Of a stretch of DNA of 64,000 nucleotides, positions 59,279 through 64,000 are shown piece by piece; positions within the stretch are counted from its first letter, which is position 1; every line of letters begins with the position of its first letter. A program made the translations under genes and the position numbers. The DNA comes from Siniperca chuatsi (lineage: Eukaryota; Chordata; Actinopteri; Centrarchiformes; Sinipercidae): contig NC_058052.1 in assembly GCF_020085105.1 (NCBI RefSeq), positions 11,823,233 through 11,887,232 on the forward strand. The letters are read 5' to 3'. The notes below the pieces were generated by a model that did not search any database, had not been told where the DNA came from, and worked only from the letters and a program-made list of their open reading frames with translations.

Positions 59279-62200
59279 ATGGCTAATGTTACAGACCTTC
59301 AAACAAAATACAGCAAGCTGGCGCAGGAGTACTCCAAGGTAAAACACTGCCTATGTTCGCCCATTTAATGTTGATAAAGTTAGTTGTCATTGTTAAATAC
59401 AGTTATTGACAAGGCTGGAAGACAATGTGTTATTAGCGTTAGCCACCTTCTAATACTGTATCAGTGTGCATCTGTAATCACTGACAAATGCTACTCAAAC
59501 ATATTTACACTTATATGATACTGGAATTCAGTGGATTCCATAGTTGAAGCTGATGATGGTTATATAGTTTTAATTAAACTTCATGAACTTTATGGTCATT
59601 TTGGAAGATGCAGTTCGTGGTACAGTTGAATTATAATTCGTTATGTGGAAACGTGTGTTTTGTCTTTTCCTTTTATGTAATTGAAGGTAGATAATACTAG
59701 AATAGTGATTTTATTGGAAACATCCTTAAGTATAACACAATACAATTCAACAGCACCACAAACTACAGCCTCCGAAATTTCATACAATTGAATCCACACA
59801 ACTCTCTGAAACAGTTTTAACAAAAACTGATATAACCGTCATAAATCACGCTGTGTTAAATATTTTTAAAGGTAAATTTGTTAACAAGTGAAATAAGTAA
59901 CAGTAAAGCCTGTGTGTCTACGTTTTCTCTTGTGAGCTGTATGTGCCCTTTGTTTCTGTGTCAGCTGACAGCACGGGTGTGTGTGCTGTTTCCTGTTCAA
60001 CTCTGATCTCCCCGTTACCCAAGCACCATATCCTGCTCAGGAAGTGCTGACTATGTAGCTGTCACACATACTGCCATTATGCTTAATTCGATCTTGTTTG
60101 TGTTTGAAGCCCACTAGTCATACCGTAAAGAGCATTAAGTTCTAAATATTTTGATGACTCTTGATATTATGCAGAATAGGTTGAAAAAAACAGCAATATT
60201 ACAGAGATTTTCCATGTAAAGGCAAATGTGAATTCAGCTTAAGATGCTGCATACATACTGTATTATTCTTTATTTGAAAACTGCCTTTGTATTGCAATCC
60301 TGACCACTGATAACATTTAATGTTACATTTATGTTTTATGTCCCAACATTTTCCTCTATATGTCTTCACAGCTGCGTGCCCAGAACCAGGTGCTGAAGAA
60401 GGCAGTTGTGGATGAACAAGCCAACTCTGTCTCACTAAAGGTAAAGTGACAAATGAAACAGAAAAAAAATATTATGACCAGAGCAAATTCTGCAACAGTG
60501 CATAGAGTGACATCATCATGATTTTGAGGTAGTGATTTGCTTAATTTGTTGGTTTGTAAGAAGACGTGTATGTCTATCAACAGGAGCAGCTGAAGCAGAG
60601 GGACCAGAGCCTGAGGAAGCAGGAGCAGGAGATGGACAGTCTCAGCTTCAGGAACCAACAGCTGGCCAAGAGGGTGGAGCTGCTGCAGGAGGAGCTAGCT
60701 GTCAGTGAAGCCAAGGGCAAAAAGGGGAAGGTGATAATGAGGGAAAATACAAGGAAGTGGCTACACAGTTGGGTAGAGGGAGCAGGTTGTATTGTGTATT
60801 TTTCATAGTGGTCATAAAATGAATCTGATAGCAAAAACATTAGTTTTAAGAGTGATTATGAAATTTGCAAATAATGGTTGTGATTAAACACTAATGTTTG
60901 TAGAGCCAAAAGATCATGATTAACAGCCCCTCTTTGATCTCTACCTCCTCCAGAGTAAAGGAGACTCTCCCTCACAACATGGCCTGGAGACCCAGAGTGT
61001 TTTTGATGAGGACCTGCAGAAAAAGATAGAAGAAAATGAGCGACTTCATATCCAAGTAAGTAGCCGTGTTGTGTTTATATTGGTCTGTCATTGTTCTGTA
61101 TACACAGTTAATGTACTGGGGAGGCCGTGCATGTGATGGCTCTGTTTTCTGCTGTATTCTCATTAGTTCTATGAAGCAGATGAGCAGCACAGGAGGCAGG
61201 AGGCCCAGTTGAGGGCACGGCTACAGGAGCTGGAGAAAGACTCCGAGCAACACCAAGCTGTTGTGGACGGACTCACCACTAAGTCCATGGAAACAATTGA
61301 GCGGCTGCAGAGCGACAAGGCACGTTTAGAGGTGAGGATAAGCAGGAGGAGGATGAAGCACGTTACGTGATTGTCAGGTTTAATTAAGTTTATTAAAATG
61401 TGTGTATTTTTCCTTTCTTCTGATAGGTGAAAGCACAAACCCTGGAGAGGGAAGCAAAAGAGTGCAGAATGCGAACAGAAGAGTGGTACATCCTTCTTTT
61501 TATTCACAGTTTGAGAATAATTTAATCCAACAATGTGGTGTCAGAAAACCAAAAGGGGCATTTGCATATACAGCTAAGTACTTTAGTAGGAAGTATGTAT
61601 ACATACTGTATGAATCCTTAATTTTAGACAACTGGATCATGATTTATTATCATACACTATAACTCCATTTAGACAATTTGTATCTGAAATATTTTATGAC
61701 ATAAACCTTGGAAATAAACATTTTAATCCATTGTAGTTGTGATTCTCCAACTGTATTAAAGATAATTTACCAAGTAAAATAATTTAATCTATTAAACTCA
61801 ATATTTAAAATTAAATTACATTTTTTTTTGCTCTCTCTCTGCAGTCAGCAGCAGTTGAGGCGGTGCCAGACAGAGCTGAACAGACAGGTGAAACAAAGCA
61901 GCAGTGTTATCCAGGAGAAAGTGCCCTTCAATGACACCAGTGAGTATCTGGCACTGAGCCACTTGGACAAAACCGATCTGCTACAGAGCAGACATCTATT
62001 TGAGAACATTTATGTCTTTGTCACTGATACGATAACAATCTGCCCAGGAGTAAATACTGAAATGCTACACCAAGCTGTAATATTGCACGCATGGAGGCAG
62101 GAGGCTAAACCATTTAAGCTATGTTTGTTGAGTCAGAGCAGGGACAGAGGTTCTGCTCTGGTTTAACTGCTTTTCTCTCCTACCCTGCAGAATTTAGCGA

Positions 62201-62956
62201 CTATAACAGCCTAAATGTGCCACCACACAATCGAAGGCACCAGGTGAGTGAGAAAACAAACCAAATGTTTAAATGCATTTATAGTGCGCATGCATTTCAT
62301 TAGTCTAAAGAGAATACTTGTAATTTATCATTATACCTTATTTACTGTTGTCTAAAATTATGTTTGCATTTCCCCAGCAATTGTTGCATTTTTTCAAACC
62401 AAACCCACATTTTATCATTTTAAACATTTTACAAAACATTAACATTTTTTGTTTATTAACCAGTAACTAAGGACTCTCAAATACTTATCTGCTGAAAGAC
62501 AACAATTCAGCAAATTCATTAATAGTAATAGATAGGGCTGCAACTACATTATTTTCATTATTGATTGATTAATCTCCTAATAATAATAGTAATTTTCTCG
62601 ATTAATCAAGTGGTCAATAAAATGTCAGGAAAGTTAAAAGTGCTTTTTACAGTCTCTTAAGTCCAAGATGCCGTCTTCAGGTGCCTTGTTTTGTTCAAAA
62701 CCTAAAGGCAATCAAATTACTATCACTTAAGGCAACATAGCAAATCCGCACAATTTAGAAGCTGCAACTTTGGAAGGTTTGTTATTTTTGCTTAATAATG
62801 ACTTAAAAATGATTAATCAATTATCAAAATAGTTGCTGATTAATTTTCTTTTCATTGACTAATCAATTAATCATCTATCATCGTTTGGCAGAAATACATA
62901 CCATATGTCACAAATTAGTTCATACAGCTGAATGTTTTTTAGAGACTGGACTAAAA

Positions 62957-63020
<64 letters not shown>

Positions 63021-63822
63021 CTTGTGTGTTCTTTCTGTGATTTTAGCTTAAAGCCCGGGACTTGGCAGGTCAGGCCCTGAGCTTTATTCAGGACCTGGTG
63101 GCTGCACTGTTGAACTTCCACTCCTACACAGAACAAAGAGTGCACATCTATCCTCTGGACTCCTCCATCGAGCCCATCTCCCCTCTTAACCAGAAGGTGA
63201 GACATCCATACACAAGAAATACAGACTGCCTATCATATTACAGATGTACAGTGAACTATAAAAGACAGTAGCAGTGGTTTTCAGCGTACAAACTCAAATC
63301 CTCTTCCTAGTTTTCTCAGTATCTACATGAGAATGCAGCCTATGTGCGCCCCCTGGAGGACAGCTTTCTGCAGTTACACCAAAGCATCACAGAGGACACT
63401 GTCACAGCACTGGTGAGTGGTTTTTGGACAGGGAAATTGTGTGGGCTTGTTCATGGTGCTTGCTTATAATCAACCACTTATTGTGCTTTTTTTTTTTGTC
63501 TTGAATTGAAGGAGACTGTGGTCAAGCTGAAGAGCTTCGCTGATAATTTCTCCTCATACACCCACTTTCTGCAAAAGATTCTTCCCTATCAGCTGAAAAG
63601 GTCAGCGCTGTGTGTGTGTGTCTGTGTGTTAGAGAAATGGAGTGGAGGAGGCTGTATTGATGGCTATCTTCTCTTCTCCTTTCAGCCTGGAAGAAGAGTG
63701 CGAGGCACCTATTTGTACTGCTGCCCTTACTGTGAAAAACCAGGAGCTTCAGAGCGACATGAAGAGAGTGACTTTTGTGTTTGAGAAACTGCAGAACTAC
63801 ATTAACCTTTTGGCCTTACCCA
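59279..63822 (+). CDS. ppp1r21: Protein phosphatase 1 regulatory subunit 21 (N-terminal half, runs off window)
   Basis: Twelve exons seen: 59279-59338, 60372-60440, 60584-60730, 60954-61055, 61167-61331, 61427-61485, 61845-61939, 62191-62243, 63047-63196, 63311-63412, 63512-63600, 63686-63822. The total is 1228 nt (409 codons + 1), about half of the human 780 aa; the rest lies beyond 64000. The family protein is an endosomal coiled-coil protein, a subunit of the FERRY Rab5-effector complex and PP1-linked. Seen: the name-giving KLRAQ motif at residues 20-24, long charged coiled coils through residue about 230, the VPFNDT and NVPPHNRRHQLKARD block, QDLVAALLNFHSYTEQR, PLNQKFSQYLHENAAYVRPLE, and KILPYQLKSLEEECE. 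No breaks in these exons. A decayed copy of exon 9 follows at 63835. Confidence 0.95.
59339..60371 (+). other. ppp1r21 intron 1
   Basis: GTAAAA donor to CTTCACAG acceptor, 1.03 kb. Nothing recognised. Confidence 0.6.
62533..62887. mobile_element. Truncated teleost MITE (TAGGGCTGCAACTA family) in ppp1r21 intron 8
   Basis: The left end TAGGGCTGCAACTA and internal pieces TTTTCTCGATTAATCAAGT, CCAAGATGCCGTCTTCA and TTATCAAAATAGTTG are those of a very common fish element. The right end stops after ACTAATCAATTAATCATC without the expected complementary GCAGCCCTA terminus, so it is truncated there. The duplicated segment begins immediately after it. Confidence 0.75.
62959..63018. repeat. (GT)30 microsatellite just upstream of ppp1r21 exon 9
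   Basis: 30 perfect GT units, ending 28 nt before exon 9. The decayed copy of this intron (near 63903) has only a few GT units. Confidence 0.97.
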
Positions 63823-63834
63823 GTAGGTTAACAA

Positions 63835-63984
63835 GCAGAAATACATACCATATGTCGCAGATTAGTTCATACAGCTGAATTCTTTTAGAGACAGGACTAA
63901 AACATTGAGTGTGTTCTTACTGTGGTTTTAGCTTAAAGCCTGGGATGTGGCAGGCTGAGCCCTGAGCTTTATTCAGGACCTGGT
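63835..63984 (+). pseudogene. Decayed partial duplicate of ppp1r21 exon 9 and its upstream intron
   Basis: It aligns with 62888-63099. GCAGAAATACATACCATATG is identical at both sites, then AGTTCATACAGCTGAAT, the TTTTAGCTTAAAGCC splice acceptor, and CCCTGAGCTTTATTCAGGAC. The exon part (from 63932) has a TGA at 63956-63958 in the original frame. Exon 12 ends in phase 1, so splicing to it would instead read ACT TAA, also a stop. Similarity ends at about 63984, inside the exon. The 30-unit GT repeat of the original is lacking. It is therefore a non-functional fragment lying in intron 12. Confidence 0.9.
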
Positions 63985-64000
63985 AGACATTTGAAATCTT

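Overview
This is a vertebrate, almost certainly spiny-rayed teleost, nuclear window. Genes are split by GT-AG introns, non-coding DNA is AT-rich and full of short tandem repeats, and it carries short interspersed elements of types common in percomorph fish. I recognise four protein-coding genes in the same order and orientation as human 2p16: msh6 (+), fbxo11 (-), foxn2 (+) and ppp1r21 (+, running off the right edge). All splice junctions were read by eye; phases add up exactly in each gene (msh6 10 exons, 1393 aa; fbxo11 22 coding exons, 880 aa; foxn2 5 coding exons, 410 aa; ppp1r21 first 12 exons, 409 complete codons).

Layout. 1-4600 is gene-free flank with three dispersed elements, including a near-perfect 200-bp foldback. 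4.6-12.6 kb is msh6 with an E2F/CCAAT/E-box promoter. msh6 and fbxo11 converge, and a 13-bp near-palindrome (12593-12605) puts a poly(A) signal on both strands. 12.6-25.2 kb is fbxo11 on the minus strand, with two abutting uORFs before its start. 25.3-36.7 kb is an intergenic gap with microsatellites, a degenerate minisatellite and candidate conserved blocks. 36.7-56.7 kb is foxn2: a CCAAT/X-box promoter, a non-coding first exon, a 10.5-kb first intron, coding exons from 47.5 kb and a 3.2-kb 3' UTR. 56.7-58.7 kb is repeat-rich spacer. From 59.28 kb ppp1r21 begins.

The genes are functionally unrelated housekeeping or regulatory genes (mismatch repair, SCF ubiquitin ligase receptor, forkhead transcription factor, endosomal FERRY/PP1-linked coiled-coil protein) held together by ancient synteny, not an operon-like unit. 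The a/b status of teleost duplicates cannot be decided from the window.

No new multi-gene system was found. The most interesting local signals are: (1) a partial duplication of ppp1r21 exon 9 plus its upstream intron, placed about 0.95 kb downstream, with an in-frame stop and lacking the (GT)30 of the original; (2) RFX X-box matches scattered through foxn2, one inside a MITE; (3) a 1-nt stop/start overlap (TAATG) between a predicted uORF and the foxn2 start; (4) two abutting uORFs in fbxo11; (5) AACGTT clusters at three of four promoter regions; (6) a pure 14-unit CAA coding microsatellite in msh6 itself.
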